64,000 bases of DNA, from the NCBI GenBank assembly GCA_938007935.1, contig CALLMD010000002.1, forward strand, positions 1-64,000, given 5' to 3'. Numbering within the stretch: the stretch's first letter is position 1; every line of letters starts with the position of its first letter. The notes under the pieces are model-generated. The model made no database searches. It was not told the DNA's origin and saw only the letters and a program-made list of their open reading frames with translations. Source of the stretch: an uncultured Hellea sp. Lineage in GTDB: Bacteria; Pseudomonadota; Alphaproteobacteria; Caulobacterales; Maricaulaceae. Made by a program: the position numbers and the translations under genes. Positions 15,467 to 24,156 of the stretch are shown piece by piece.

Positions 15467-18400
15467 CTATTTTTTCAAAATATCTGCGTTTGGAATTGAG
15501 ATAATTACAGATGTGCCCTTACCAGCTTCACTCTTGACCCCAATTTCCCATCCATGGCGGTCACAAATTGATTTACATATCGCCAAACCAATACCAGAGC
15601 CGCTATATTCTGATTTAGAATGCAGGCGAATAAACGGATCGAAAACATTGATCGTTGGCTTAAGGCTCATACCAATACCATTGTCTTTGATGATTATCCG
15701 AGTCTCGGATTTAAGCGCCTTTGTGGATATAGAAATTCGCGGCTTCTTTCCTGTCTTGGTATATTTTAGACTATTGGAAATTATATTGACAAAGACTTGC
15801 CCCATGACGCCTTGATCGCAGGCCACTTTGGGCAAGGGTTTAAGTGTAAAGACGGCTTTTTTATCGTCTATTTTATCAGAAAGATCACTCAGGGCAGATT
15901 GGACTAAATCATCTAATGCGACCCAATCTCTATCAAGCGGCTCATTTGCGGAAGCTGAATAAAGCAGTAGATCTTCAATAAGCACACGCATACGGCTAGC
16001 GGAGCTCGTCATAATATCTAAGAAATACTTACCTTCTTTATCCAGAAGCTTCCCATAGTCAGAATCTAGAAGCTCACCGCTTTGTTGAATTTTACGTAAA
16101 GGTTCTTGTAAGTCATGTGAGGCCAGATAGGTAAAGCGTTTAAGCCCCTCATTGACATCTTCAAGTTCTAATTGGCGTTTCTCTAGGGCTTGAACCTGTA
16201 TTTTTCGCTCCAAAAAAGCCCCGACTGTTCTGGACAATAATTGTGTCATCGTCCGCTCCATATCCGTAAACTCATGTGTGTGCGGCTGACCGCTTATAAA
16301 GGATATGGCTCCATAATGTTCACCGCTTGTGACGGTCCGCAGGCCAATATAAGTTTCCGTTTTTGAATGCTTATAACAGTTTTCAGATTTTAGATGGCTA
16401 CGTCCCACGTGAGATATAGAGACGGGTTCAAACTCTTTGGGTAAAAAATAACTAAAGGTATCGCCATATTTTAACACAGTTCCCGCAGGGACACCTTTTT
16501 TACTCGGATCATAAACATGCTCAACCCTTAAATTATCGCCTTCAATTTTAGCCGATATCGCCGTAGGCAGACCTAGATAATGACATCCGATTTCTAAGAC
16601 TTGCTCGATAGCACTATCAAAATCAATATCACTTGAATCTTCAACCGCAATTAGCGCCTCGAGCGCTTCGGCATATCTATATTCTTCGGTAATATCCTGA
16701 GATGTGCTTTGGAACGCAATGGTATTATTGTCTTTATCTCCAATAAGCCTAATATTCCTTGATAAAACACGGCCCTCTAACGGGCCGTCTTCAATCATGG
16801 CTTGTTCTGTAAAGGTGTCACCTGGTTCGTAATTTTTAAGTGAATTAAGTCTAAACTTTGCTCGTTTTGTACCGACGATTTTAGCAAAAGGTTTGCCCAT
16901 TATATCAGCGGATTTTTTGTTATAAAATTTAGCGTAAACATCATTACACAAGTCAATTTTACCACTCTCGATATTGACCCGAATAACAGCCTCAGACAGA
17001 TCATTCACCGTGGTCTCAAATATTTCTTTGTCTTTAAGCCTCTTTTTATTGCTTTTCTTGATTTCTGTCACATCAACAAGGGTCATGACGACGCCAGAGG
17101 CGTCTTTCACACTTGTCATATATGGTAGCACGCTGAGGAAATATTCCCGGTCATCAACAGAAATTTCTTGCTCTGCCGGCAGTCCCGTCTCATTGACGCG
17201 TTTCATAATCGCTTCAATGTCTACCGTATCAAAACGATAGGTTGTATGATTAAAGGGTCGCCCGATATCTTGCGGCAACAGGTTAAAGGCCGCAGTTGCA
17301 GACGGCGTAAAGCGCCGTATTCTACGGTGCTCATCTAAGAAAACAATGCCAATTGATGTTGCTTTCAAGAGATGATTCATATCATCGGTAAGCACGGTTA
17401 ACTCATCAATCTTTCTTTGATGCTCGGCGCTCACGGTATAAAGTTCTTCATTGACTGAATGGAGTTCTTCATTAGTGGATTGAAGTTCTTCATTTGACGC
17501 CATGAGTTCTTCATTGGTGGCTTGAAGTTCTTCATTGCTGGTTTGCAGCTCCTCAACCATAGACTGAAGACTTTCCTCAGTGGCTTGCAAATCAGCTTCA
17601 AGATCAACAATGCGCTGGCGCAAGAGTAAGGAAGCTTCATTACTATCCAAATATTTTGGAAGGGTTGCTTCACCTTCGCCTTTGGGAATAGACATTTTTT
17701 CTAGAGTCAAAAGAACATGACCAAGAGCAAAACTCGTTTCTGTTAAGGACCTAAGCGACACAGTGACAGAGTCATTAATTTCGTTCTCATTGGTTATAAT
17801 AACGCGCCGCTCGAAGTTACGTTTCTTTGCAGACGATAACTGCTCCAGCCCAGTCGTCACGGCGAGGCGTAATTGTGGGTCAATTAAATCAATGATTTTA
17901 TTGCTGAATATGCCGCCATCTATTTTAACATATTCGCCCGCACTGCCAAAGACGTGAATGACTTCACCTCTTTTATTGAGCAAGAACCCCGAAGGCGCAT
18001 ATTGCTTGACCAGCAGCTCTAAAGCCTCGCTATGGGCGCGCTGAAACCTTTGAAGCGTGCCATTGCGGCCCGTCAGAAATGGGACATGTAAATCAGAAGG
18101 CCGATTTGTTTTACTATCACGCGGGAGTAAAGATGTGGCTTCGAGAAGCCTTGTATCGCGTAATTTTTTGAAAATATTCCAGCGCCGATCTAGCGTATCA
18201 AACTCATCTTCTAAATTTCCGAGCGACTCGCTTGGCCCTAAAAACAAGACACCGTTTACCGTTAAAGCAAAATGAAATAGAGCTAATGTTTTGCGTTGAG
18301 CTTCTTCTAGAAAATAAATTAAGACATTACGGCAACTGACAATATCCATGCGCGTGAAAGGCGGATCGCGCAGTAAGTTATGCTGACTAAAGACAACTAA

Positions 18401-19630
18401 GCGGCGTAAATTCTGATTGATCTGATAATAATCGACATGTTTTTCAAAATATCTTTCAATTTGCTCTTCACTTAACCCTTTTAAATTCTCTTTGGCGTAA
18501 ATGCCTTGCGCGGCAGCGCCGAGGGAGCGCTGATGAATATCCGTGGCTAGAATTTTAACATTAAGCGGCAGATTATTTTCACGCGCGTATTCAGCAAAGG
18601 CGATGGCAAAGGAATAAGCTTCTTCACCGCTTGAGCACCCTGGTATCCAGACGCGTATCTGACGGTCATGGGTCATCAGCTTCCCAAGAGGGTGAATAGC
18701 GTGCTTTTCTATGGCTTCAAAAGCTTTACGGTCCCGAAAAAAGGCCGTTACATCGATTAAAAGGTCAGCATATAACGCATCCAATTCTTCTGGGTCTTGT
18801 TCCAAATTTCTGGCATAGGCCTCTGGCTCGCTACCAGAGAGCTGTGAGCGTCTTTCAAAACGGCGGCGCAATGTCGCCTCTTTGTAATAGCCAAAATCTG
18901 TTCCGTACTTATCTCGCATGATATTGAAAGCATGCTTGGCGGGATCCGCGCCAATATCCTCAAAAACCTCGCCCTCGATTGACTTACCAGCTAAGATTCG
19001 TTCGATATATGTGGGTAATTTTCCAGGCGGCGCTATTCCATCAAAATTTCCGCTTTCGATAACAGACCTTGGCATGCCATCAAATTTTGCGCTCGCAGGG
19101 GATTGCACGAGAACCTTCCCATCCGCCTCTTTTACAAGCGCGGCCCCTCGGGTGCCGTCACTGCCTGTACCAGATAGAATTATAGCAATGGCTTTGTCTT
19201 TATACTCGACAGCCAAAGACGAAAAGAAAATATCGATGGGCAGATTAAGCTGATCGCTTTTAGGTCGAGGTGTTAATTTAAACTGCCCGTTTTCCACAAT
19301 CATGTCTGAACGCGGCGGGTTAAGATAGATTGTATTGGGCTTAACAACCAGACCATCTACAACGCGTTTGATGTCCATAGATGAGTGACGCGATAAAAGC
19401 TCATCCATCATGCTTTCAAAATCAGGTGAGAGATGCTGTATTACCGCAAAGGCTAGCCCTGAATCAACAGGCATAGAGTCAAAGAACTTTTCAAAAGGTT
19501 CTAGGCCGCCAGCTGAGGCGCCTATTGCGACCATTGGCGTTTGCGTCTGATTTTTTTTAACTGTCTTCCCAGACCGCTTACGCGTTTGGGCTTTGGGCTT
19601 TTTAGCCGCGCGACTTACTTTTTCACTCAC
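15467..19630 (-). CDS. CheB-CheR-PAS-GAF-histidine kinase fusion
   Basis: A 1387-aa multidomain signalling protein from GTG 19630 (AGGG upstream; an in-frame TTG at 19666 is less likely). A CheB methylesterase (about 30-215) has GASAGG (Ser39), QHLSPD and GTGSDG. A CheR methyltransferase (about 220-490) has IPGCSSGEEAYS and SCRNVLIYF. A long coiled coil of NEELQ-type heptads (about 655-745) is followed by PAS domains (about 750-1000), a GAF domain (about 1005-1150) and a HisKA kinase with ASHDLQEPLRK (His about 1172), NIISNSLKYT, DNGIGM and GSGIGLAI. Such fusions are known in Bacteria, but their methylation targets are usually unknown. There are no MCP or chemotaxis genes nearby, so the target is not classical chemotaxis here. 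Confidence 0.92.
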   Translation of the reverse strand: MSEKVSRAAKKPKAQTRKRSGKTVKKNQTQTPMVAIGASAGGLEPFEKFFDSMPVDSGLAFAVIQHLSPDFESMMDELLSRHSSMDIKRVVDGLVVKPNTIYLNPPRSDMIVENGQFKLTPRPKSDQLNLPIDIFFSSLAVEYKDKAIAIILSGTGSDGTRGAALVKEADGKVLVQSPASAKFDGMPRSVIESGNFDGIAPPGKLPTYIERILAGKSIEGEVFEDIGADPAKHAFNIMRDKYGTDFGYYKEATLRRRFERRSQLSGSEPEAYARNLEQDPEELDALYADLLIDVTAFFRDRKAFEAIEKHAIHPLGKLMTHDRQIRVWIPGCSSGEEAYSFAIAFAEYARENNLPLNVKILATDIHQRSLGAAAQGIYAKENLKGLSEEQIERYFEKHVDYYQINQNLRRLVVFSQHNLLRDPPFTRMDIVSCRNVLIYFLEEAQRKTLALFHFALTVNGVLFLGPSESLGNLEDEFDTLDRRWNIFKKLRDTRLLEATSLLPRDSKTNRPSDLHVPFLTGRNGTLQRFQRAHSEALELLVKQYAPSGFLLNKRGEVIHVFGSAGEYVKIDGGIFSNKIIDLIDPQLRLAVTTGLEQLSSAKKRNFERRVIITNENEINDSVTVSLRSLTETSFALGHVLLTLEKMSIPKGEGEATLPKYLDSNEASLLLRQRIVDLEADLQATEESLQSMVEELQTSNEELQATNEELMASNEELQSTNEELHSVNEELYTVSAEHQRKIDELTVLTDDMNHLLKATSIGIVFLDEHRRIRRFTPSATAAFNLLPQDIGRPFNHTTYRFDTVDIEAIMKRVNETGLPAEQEISVDDREYFLSVLPYMTSVKDASGVVMTLVDVTEIKKSNKKRLKDKEIFETTVNDLSEAVIRVNIESGKIDLCNDVYAKFYNKKSADIMGKPFAKIVGTKRAKFRLNSLKNYEPGDTFTEQAMIEDGPLEGRVLSRNIRLIGDKDNNTIAFQSTSQDITEEYRYAEALEALIAVEDSSDIDFDSAIEQVLEIGCHYLGLPTAISAKIEGDNLRVEHVYDPSKKGVPAGTVLKYGDTFSYFLPKEFEPVSISHVGRSHLKSENCYKHSKTETYIGLRTVTSGEHYGAISFISGQPHTHEFTDMERTMTQLLSRTVGAFLERKIQVQALEKRQLELEDVNEGLKRFTYLASHDLQEPLRKIQQSGELLDSDYGKLLDKEGKYFLDIMTSSASRMRVLIEDLLLYSASANEPLDRDWVALDDLVQSALSDLSDKIDDKKAVFTLKPLPKVACDQGVMGQVFVNIISNSLKYTKTGKKPRISISTKALKSETRIIIKDNGIGMSLKPTINVFDPFIRLHSKSEYSGSGIGLAICKSICDRHGWEIGVKSEAGKGTSVIISIPNADILKK

Positions 19631-19740
19631 TCTGTCCCTACCCTGCCCATAGTCAAGTATAAGCAATCTATTCTATTGTACAACAGAAATAGAAGTGGGG
19701 CGCCATCCCTTCTGAGGGAAGACGAGACTATCTTTGTTAT

Positions 19741-20103
19741 TTATTGACCTAAAAGGCCCTCATTTATGCGTTTTTTCAAATTGAACTTATCGACAATATC
19801 GTAAACATCAAGAATCGTCTTATCCTTCAAATAAGCCGCGTCAATATTACTAGAAATAAGTATGAGAGGAACTGTCTCTCTAATTTTCTTTAAGACCGGC
19901 ACAGACTCTTTTGCTGTCAGCCCGTAATTGAGCTTATCATCTAGCAAGACAATATCCGTCTGCTGCGTCTTTAGGATAGTGATGGCTTTTTCTAGCGTCT
20001 CAGCATAGCGTAAGGTGAAGGGCTGTTTATAACAGTCTTTTAGCATGCGTTCGATTAATCGAAACTCAACAGCATCATCATCCACCAGTAAAATGTTTAA
20101 CAT
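19741..20103 (-). CDS. Single-domain response regulator, 120 aa
   Basis: Receiver-like protein with ILLVDDDAVEF, phospho-acceptor Asp in VLLDDKL, Ser in LILISSN and Lys in IVDKFNLKK. The loop after the acceptor (KLNYGLTAKES) departs from the common D-x-x-M-P-G pattern. No output domain. It lies 47 nt downstream of another receiver gene and 110 nt upstream of the CheB-CheR-kinase gene on the same strand, so all three may form one operon. Confidence 0.82.
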   Translation of the reverse strand: MLNILLVDDDAVEFRLIERMLKDCYKQPFTLRYAETLEKAITILKTQQTDIVLLDDKLNYGLTAKESVPVLKKIRETVPLILISSNIDAAYLKDKTILDVYDIVDKFNLKKRINEGLLGQ

Positions 20104-20149
20104 GGAGCAGGCGTAAAGCTGTTTCTAGCTATTAGCAAGCGCTTCGCGC

Positions 20150-20539
20150 TTATGCAGCTGTACTAAAATATGAGTTTCTAATATCCGTTGCAACAAGCCG
20201 GTAATCTGACTGCTTATGCGGTTTTGTGTAAAATCCATTGGCCCCCTTTTGGGTCGCCATTTCAATATCATCTTCAGAGTGAGAGCCTGACATCATGACG
20301 ACGTTAAAATCGCGCAATGTCTTATCAGACTTAATTTTATCAAGCACATCCCAACCGCTCATACCCGGCATACGAATATCAACAATGGTAAGCCTAGGTA
20401 CAACGGAGCGCATGATTTCTAATACATTTTCGCCTTGTGAGAGCTCGACGCAGCGAACACCCTCACAGGCAGATTTCACCGCAGACACAATCATGCGCCT
20501 ATCAAATTCTGAATCATCGATTACGAGTATGTTCTGCAT
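20150..20539 (-). CDS. Single-domain response regulator, 129 aa
   Basis: Receiver with ILVIDDSEFDRR, phospho-acceptor Asp in TIVDIRMPGMSGW, Ser in VVMMSGS and Lys in FYTKPHKQ. No output domain. It is the probable first gene of the minus-strand run that continues with the 120-aa receiver and the CheB-CheR-kinase fusion. Confidence 0.88.
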   Translation of the reverse strand: MQNILVIDDSEFDRRMIVSAVKSACEGVRCVELSQGENVLEIMRSVVPRLTIVDIRMPGMSGWDVLDKIKSDKTLRDFNVVMMSGSHSEDDIEMATQKGANGFYTKPHKQSDYRLVATDIRNSYFSTAA

Positions 20540-20664
20540 AGCAGGCCGTTTCTAATGCGCCAGACCCGGCTATATATGTAGGCTACAGATTTCTAGCCGA
20601 ATCTTAAGAACATGCTTACACTACTTTGACGAGAAAAGATATAGTCAATTTCGCCCAATCAAAA

Positions 20665-20829
20665 TCACTTCAGATTGTCATTGCTGAAATTAAGGGGCGG
20701 CCTGTTTAAGTCATTACGGCCCAAAAATGCTGGTTTCGCGCTTGTTTTTGAGACAAGGTGATGTTTCGTCAAATATTTTGCAATCTTAAGCTTCTTAGAG
20801 CCCAAAATTCGATTTTGAATTAATTTCAT
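20665..20829 (-). CDS. Possible small basic protein, 54 aa
   Basis: A short open frame from ATG 20829 (GGTGGGG about 6-8 nt upstream) encoding a lysine-rich protein without membrane segment or recognisable domain. It lies in the 430-bp gap between a receiver gene and a TerB-like gene. Apart from this frame I see nothing in the gap (20540-20972). It could be a chance frame. Confidence 0.3.
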   Translation of the reverse strand: MKLIQNRILGSKKLKIAKYLTKHHLVSKTSAKPAFLGRNDLNRPPLNFSNDNLK

Positions 20830-20972
20830 GCTGTTCCCCACCCATAACATCATTCTTGATGACTTAAGAGCCCCTTGCCAAAGCCGTGGTGAATATTAGC
20901 TGAATAAGATCATGCTCATAGCTATAGGCAGTTAAGCGCGGGCTCATTTTTTAAAAGCCGGATTTTCTAGCT

Positions 20973-21374
20973 TTATGCCAAAGTCTCATGGTTTTCAGGC
21001 AATCCCCATATCTGGGCAACCTTATATAAAAAAGCTTTCTCCTGCTCATGAAACTCTTCATCCGCGTGAGCAATAATCTGCATGATATTAAAGACGTGCT
21101 CCCGGTACAGATAGGTTTTGAGGTTTTCGGCATGGCTGAGCATATATTGCTCTCTATGGGGCGTTTTCATTTCTCGCAGAACATCTTTATAATTCTGTAC
21201 GAACCAGTTGGCGATAATATCCTTGGCTCTTAGACTTTCGATATCTTCAAACAGGCCTAAAAAACCCTCAATCCTGGCAAAGAAGGCATCCATTTCAACT
21301 TTCACCACACGCTTATCAATAAGAACCATGGCGTATAGAAGGCTAAAGATACTATCTTTGATTTCAGTGTTCAT
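20973..21374 (-). CDS. TerB-like family protein, fifth local member
   Basis: A 133-aa acidic helical protein. The first half is LLYAMVLIDKRVVKVEMDAFF. The W motif is WFVQNYKDV (W-x3-N-x3-V, about residues 52-60). The second half, IIAHADEEFHEQEKAFLYKVAQIWGLP, is the best match in the region to the canonical TerB second repeat. It is the most TerB-like and least similar to the other four local members. Divergent from the LexA-controlled FAN1-like fragment. Confidence 0.75.
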   Translation of the reverse strand: MNTEIKDSIFSLLYAMVLIDKRVVKVEMDAFFARIEGFLGLFEDIESLRAKDIIANWFVQNYKDVLREMKTPHREQYMLSHAENLKTYLYREHVFNIMQIIAHADEEFHEQEKAFLYKVAQIWGLPENHETLA

Positions 21375-21576
21375 AGTATGATGTCAAACTTTCTATTCGC
21401 GAGAATATCTCTGTTTAGGTGATGAGATTAGCTTTATAAATTTAAGCTGTGAAGATAAATGCAATCTAAATAGGCCAGAATTTAATTTTATGTGACTCCC
21501 TCAAACAAGACGCCAATTACGGCGCTTTTATAAAGATTATTGAATTCAATAATCAAAGAATTGACTCATTACAAAT

Positions 21577-21591
21577 GTTCTATATTTGTTC
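21577..21591 (+). promoter_or_regulatory. Predicted LexA (SOS) box
   Basis: GTTC at 21577-21580, seven bases, then GTTC at 21588-21591, the exact alphaproteobacterial LexA operator. It lies just after TTGACT (21561-21566) and 7 nt before the ATG of the FAN1-like gene, so a bound repressor would cover the promoter. Confidence 0.8.
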
Positions 21592-21597
21592 TTAATC

Positions 21598-22155
21598 ATG
21601 CAAAACTCAGTCTTACAAAAACGCAAGCGCTCAATTGCGCGCAAATTGCCCGAGCTACCAAAATATTATTACCACACCAATTTCTGCGACATGCTTACCT
21701 TCGTTCAGACCCGTTATGGTCATGTCTTTGAAACAGAGCATTTAAACTTTCTTCAAACTTTTCAAAACCTTCCCCATGGCGCTCAATGCCTCTACATTCG
21801 TATAGCTGGCAGAAAAGGAAAGGTATTTGACACGCATAAATTCAAATATCCTGAAATCCCTGATATTGCTTCCGCTTTGCGCGCCTTAGAACAAACAGGC
21901 TTTATGGCCTGGCCCAAAGATTACCATTACCATGAATGTCTCCAAAGGATGACGAAGCCAGAATTGATTGCGCTTATGGCAGATCATATCTGCGCCAGCG
22001 GTTTTAAACGTTCTTGGAAAAAGGACAGACTTGTTGAGGCCGCCCTGAAACATATGCCCTTTGAACATACATCCTTGCCCTCTAATCTTATCATTCAAGG
22101 ACCAATGATAATAACCCACCCCCTGATCCTGAAAATTGTGATGAGACGGAGATAG
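21598..22155 (+). pseudogene. Truncated FAN1-like VRR-NUC DNA repair nuclease, N-terminal part only
   Basis: 185 codons. Residues about 10-155 match the N-terminal helical and SAP-like domains of bacterial FAN1/VRR-NUC proteins: the start YYYHTNFCDMLTFVQTRYGH, then FLQTFQNLPHGAQCLYIRI, RKGKVFDTHKFKYPEI and the SAP-like TKPELIALMADH. The full family is about 500-550 aa with a C-terminal VRR-NUC nuclease domain; that domain is absent. After about base 22080 the sequence becomes the body of an Rhs protein in another frame, and the FAN1 frame runs out at 22155. FAN1 nucleases process interstrand crosslinks; a LexA box fits that role. The product should be inactive. Confidence 0.8.
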
Positions 22156-22169
22156 AGACCCTGCAAGCT

Positions 22170-23180
22170 ATGCTAACAGGCGCGCAGGCGGATTTAACCA
22201 CCCTACAAAGTGATCAGGCCGAGCATGAAGACACGCGAGTCTTTCGTTTGGAGCGCATTGCGCAGATGGAGGCCGAGCTAGAGACTCTGTCAGGCAAGAA
22301 GCGCGAGAAGCTAGCCGATAAAATCACGGCTTGGACCGCCAAAATAGATAAGTTGGATGGAAAGATTGCTGATGCCGGTGCGGCTATAGCCGAGCTTGAG
22401 GCGCTGATTCAGCAGCTGGAAGCCGATATTGCCGCCGCGCAGGCTATCTGTGACGGGAGTGGCGGTTCAGGGGGCGGAGATAGTCTCTCTGGCCTGACCT
22501 TCCTGCACAGTGACCATCTGGGTCGTCCTAAATTTGCAACCAATGCGAATGGAGAGATCACATGGGATGGCGGCATAACAACACCGTTCGGCATTCAAAT
22601 CACAGCGCTCGGCGCGCAGACACAAGCCTTGATGTTCCCCGGTCAATATGAGGACGCAGAAACAACGGGCGCAGGGGTAACGCTGTCGCATAACTGGCAC
22701 AGGACATATGACCCGACATTAGGGCGGTACTTGCAAAGCGACCCTATAGGACTTGCAGGCGGGCTCAATAGATATGCCTATGTCGGCGGGAATCCTGTGA
22801 TGTTGGTGGACCCTACGGGAGAAATATTACCTTTGCTTGGGGTAGTATTATTTAATGTTGCTTTGGATGTTATAATTCAGACTCAAGTCGAGAAAAAATC
22901 ATTACGTTGTATAAATCTAACTTCTACCTTGGTAGCTGGAACTACATCATTTATTCCAGGGTTATCGCTTAAAAAATCATTAGATGCTATAAAAGCAGCC
23001 CGAAAACTTGAAAAAAGAGCTAAAAGTATCTCCCTAGGTTTCGGAGGAGATAAGCTAAAAGATGCTACAGATGGTTTTCTTTTGACTGCGAACCTTAATG
23101 CATTAACATTTTCTGCTAGCCTAGAAATTCCGAAACTTTTACCTGAATTTACTATTGGCGATGATTGTGAGTGTCAGTAA
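22170..23180 (+). CDS. Orphan Rhs C-terminal module (core plus variable tip)
   Basis: A 336-aa product from ATG 22170, though the frame is open from 22086 with no start, so this is the detached 3' part of a larger rhs gene. Residues 1-100 are a coiled coil rich in E/K/A. About 105-215 form the Rhs-associated core (LHSDHLGRPKFATN, GQYEDAETTGAGVTLSHNWHRTYDPTLGRYLQSDPIGL, YVGGNPVMLVDPTGE). From about 216 a variable, partly hydrophobic tip follows, with no toxin fold that I recognise. The tip is AT-rich compared with the core. Full Rhs proteins exceed 1000 aa and deliver tip toxins; without an N-terminal part this module is probably silent. Confidence 0.75.
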   Translation: MLTGAQADLTTLQSDQAEHEDTRVFRLERIAQMEAELETLSGKKREKLADKITAWTAKIDKLDGKIADAGAAIAELEALIQQLEADIAAAQAICDGSGGSGGGDSLSGLTFLHSDHLGRPKFATNANGEITWDGGITTPFGIQITALGAQTQALMFPGQYEDAETTGAGVTLSHNWHRTYDPTLGRYLQSDPIGLAGGLNRYAYVGGNPVMLVDPTGEILPLLGVVLFNVALDVIIQTQVEKKSLRCINLTSTLVAGTTSFIPGLSLKKSLDAIKAARKLEKRAKSISLGFGGDKLKDATDGFLLTANLNALTFSASLEIPKLLPEFTIGDDCECQ

Positions 23181-23693
23181 ACTCGGGAAAGCATTATGTT
23201 AGAACGTGTATTAGAATTTATAATTAGAAAGTCACCTAGCGAAAAAGCACTAGATTTCACCGTCACTATTCTTTTCATAATTTTTATGGGGCTTTTTATT
23301 GGATCAATATTTTTATTAGCAAAAATGACGTCTTGATAGCAGCAACAACCTCATCACGCTCTCTTTCCTCCATGCTGATCATCTCGGACGGCCGAAATTC
23401 GCCACGGATAACGCAGGCAATATTACATGGGATGGCGGCATCACCACGCCCTTTGGCATTCAAATCACAGCGCTCGGCGCGCAGAGCCAAGCCCTGATGT
23501 TCCCTGGTCAATATCAGGACGCAGAAACAACTGGCGCAGGCGTGAGCCTATCCCATAACTGGCACAGGACCTATGACCCGACATTAGGGCGATACTTGCA
23601 AAGCGACCCTATAGGACTTGCAGGCGGGCTGAATAGATATGCTTATGTTGGAGGGAATCCTATGGGATATGTTGATCCAACAGGAGAAGTGTT
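22500..23693. repeat. Direct repeat of the Rhs core (22500-22828 and 23365-23693)
   Basis: About 330 bp of Rhs core DNA occurs twice in direct orientation, offset by 865 bp. It covers the DHLGRPKFAT region to the VDPTGE end. Similarity is high from the GCATTCAAATCACAGCGCTC segment onward and stops where the variable tips begin. Recombination between copies would swap one tip and its immunity gene for the other. Confidence 0.85.
23196..23336 (+). CDS. 46-aa single-helix membrane protein, candidate immunity protein
   Basis: ATG 23196 with GGGA about 8 nt upstream, 15 nt after the stop of the first Rhs tip. The 46-aa product has a charged N-terminus (MLERVLEFIIRKSPSEKA) and one hydrophobic helix (about 21-42). 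Rhs tip toxins are usually followed by a small cognate immunity gene, and a membrane protein would fit a membrane- or envelope-acting tip. No family recognised; position and AT-rich composition are the evidence. Confidence 0.5.
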   Translation: MLERVLEFIIRKSPSEKALDFTVTILFIIFMGLFIGSIFLLAKMTS

Positions 23694-24110
23694 TCTTCCA
23701 CCATTTACAGGTTTTGGACCGTCTATAAATTCCGCATCGGAGCAGGCTTATAATGCGCATATGTACCGCAATCTAATGAATGGAAAACTACCATGCTCAC
23801 CCCCCCTCCAAATTCCAAGGAATGGTTTGAATTACATGGTTGGGGTAAAGTGGGTTTTCACAGATTTCCTACAAACTTGAATCCTTTTTCGAATTTTGGA
23901 AATAGGAAGTTTATTAGTAGCAATGGAATGCGGGAGGCTATTTATTCCCGCGATGGAAAGCTTGTATATCATAGAACTAATGCAGGGACCGCTAACTACG
24001 CTAGCCCTACTGATGATCCAGAAGGACATGTTCTGTATGATGTTATACCATATTTCTTATTCGGAAACGGGCCACCACTTATAGCCGCCGATTGTGGCTG
24101 TGAGATTTGA
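23329..24110 (+). pseudogene. Second orphan Rhs core and tip, without start and frameshifted in a C-run
   Basis: From 23341 the frame encodes an Rhs core without a start codon (NLITLSFLHADHLGRPKFAT... to YVGGNPMGYVDPTGE), nearly identical to the first copy. The tip runs to a stop at 23880, but its sequence continues sensibly in another frame from 23793 (NSKEWFELHGWGKVGFHRFP to 24110). The two frames meet at seven C (23800-23806), and one extra C would join them. The joined tip ends with GMREAIYSRDGK...DPEGHVLYDVIPYFLFGN, a tip type seen in other Rhs-family proteins. It is a displaced tip module of the kind exchanged at rhs loci. Confidence 0.7.
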
Positions 24111-24156
24111 TAGAACAGTGTTAAGATTACGCTCATTGAGGTAGAACTTTCGTCGA

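Noticed and set aside
22086-24110. Repeats considered as a CRISPR array
   Set aside because: There are only two copies, about 330 bp long and protein-coding (Rhs core).
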